This document shows, piece by piece, positions 58,175 to 64,000 of a DNA stretch of 64,000 bases (its first letter is position 1; each line of letters begins with the position of its first letter). Source of the DNA: Pseudonocardia hierapolitana. GTDB taxonomy: Bacteria; Actinomycetota; Actinomycetes; Mycobacteriales; Pseudonocardiaceae. The DNA is taken from contig NZ_VIWU01000001.1 in NCBI RefSeq assembly GCF_007994075.1, positions 4,340,001-4,404,000 on the forward strand. The letters are read 5' to 3'. The position numbers were made by a program, and so were the translations under genes. The notes under the pieces were generated by a model, which searched no databases, was not told the DNA's origin, and was given only the letters and a program-made list of their open reading frames with translations.

Positions 58175-58792
58175 CGTCGCCTCCCTGCCCCTGGCCACGA
58201 TCGTCAGCTCGCCCGTGAGACGGTGTCAAGGAACTCCGGGGCCCCCTGACCGAGAGGTGGGCCGGCCGCCGGAGGTGACGATGGCGACACGTTCCGGCGA
58301 CGGGCCGGTGAAGCCCGCAGGCGGACGGCATCGACCGTTCCGCCCGTTCGGCGGTCACTCGACGGGGCGGAGGCGCTCGGCGAACGGCAGCTCAGGCCAT
58401 GGAGCTGCAGCGCCATGCCGCTCGTCCCGCGAAAAGGACCACTTACCGGCGCGTAGAGTCTTGACGGGATGCGCTCGTCAGGTCACTCTTAGGTCTCGAT
58501 GGTTGCCTTGCGGACCCATCTCGACAGCGGCTGCATTTGCAGCTAGACTGCCTCTTTGCGCTGCCCTCGTCCAGCTCGCGCGCGCTCAGAGGAGTCCTCC
58601 CGCTCCAGGGTGTCCCTTCCGGGCTCACGTGCGTATGGCGATGGCTGCGCCATGACAACAGACGGCGTGCGTCGGATCCTGCATCCGTCGGCCCGCTCGC
58701 CCCGGACCTCCCGTCCGGGGCGGACGAGCAGACGGTATCGCGTGGAGCCGGTGCCCGCCAGAACGAGAGCGCAGTTCTCGGAAGGACGCATC
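58175..58792 (+). promoter_or_regulatory. rpoB upstream region: sigma70-type promoter and long leader
   Basis: This 618-base gap holds no convincing gene. At 58521-58526 TCGACA and at 58544-58549 TAGACT, 17 bases apart, form a near-consensus housekeeping promoter, giving an rpoB leader of about 235 bases. A palindrome CTGCA-TT-TGCAG (58531-58542) sits between the two boxes. A second possible -35 (TTGACG at 58461) has only a weak -10 (CACTCT at 58484). The first 250 bases, next to the acyl-CoA ligase start, show nothing I can identify. Confidence 0.7.

Positions 58793-64000
<5,208 letters not shown>

Noticed and set aside
58556..58792. N-terminal extension of RpoB from an upstream in-frame ATG
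   Set aside because: The stretch lies in the mRNA leader just after the promoter, its residues are Arg/Ser/Pro-rich, and the TTG with GGAAGGA matches the known actinobacterial start.

Overview
The window is high-GC actinobacterial DNA. Gene order and content point to a Pseudonocardia-like member of the Pseudonocardiales: the mycobacterial-type order tRNA-Thr, tRNA-Met, rpmG, hadA-hadB, tRNA-Trp, secE, nusG, rplK, rplA, then rplJ, rplL, rpoB, rpoC; GTG and TTG starts; many ATGA/GTGA gene overlaps; and a complete mce lipid-import operon. Species assignment is an inference from layout, not from a search.

Layout. 1-18.9 kb is accessory metabolism: a GNAT acetyltransferase, an SGNH hydrolase coupled to an MFS exporter, two alpha/beta hydrolases, a lipoprotein/VanY/FtsX locus in which an ABC ATPase survives only as a 34-codon stump, a divergent second methionyl-tRNA synthetase, a 2'-5' RNA ligase-patatin-FAD dehydrogenase operon, an EstB-like esterase, TenA, and a coupled P450/acyl-CoA synthetase pair. 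18.9-22.3 kb holds a large LAL-type LuxR regulator with a small coupled gene. 22.3-23.6 kb has no convincing gene and is built of a 51-bp tandem array, hairpins and a 103-bp tandem array of seven copies. 23.6-26.1 kb is a divergent, probably Zur-controlled set of zinc-free ribosomal proteins (L32, L33, S18, L28, S14) with a CobW-like protein. 26.2-31.9 kb is the tRNA/rpmG/hadAB/secE/nusG/rplKA core, with an aminotransferase on the other strand.

31.9-43.1 kb is a second accessory stretch: a CaiB-type CoA transferase/racemase, a MocR regulator, an SCP2 protein, a divergent response regulator/histidine kinase pair, an NDMA-dependent alcohol dehydrogenase with an R2-like ligand-binding oxidase (R2lox), an FAD oxidase with a LysR regulator, and an ArsR-SRPBCC pair. 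43.3-55.2 kb is the mce operon: ATPase, YrbEA, YrbEB, MceA-F and two Mce-associated proteins, nearly all translationally coupled. It sits between rplA and rplJ. 55.2-64 kb is the L10 leader, rplJ, rplL, an acyl-CoA ligase on the other strand, rpoB, and the first 550 codons of rpoC.

How the parts fit. Import and breakdown of lipids or sterols is a recurring theme: Mce importer, P450, two acyl-CoA ligases, CoA transferase/racemase, SCP2 and FAD dehydrogenase. The points most worth a second look are the repeat island at 22.3-23.5 kb; a 24-bp sequence repeated in inverted orientation on both sides of the histidine kinase, between the two-component pair and the ADH-R2lox operon; a rifampicin-resistance-type RpoB pocket; the ABC-ATPase stump; and a 26-codon micro-ORF that bridges mceA and mceB by two ATGA overlaps.
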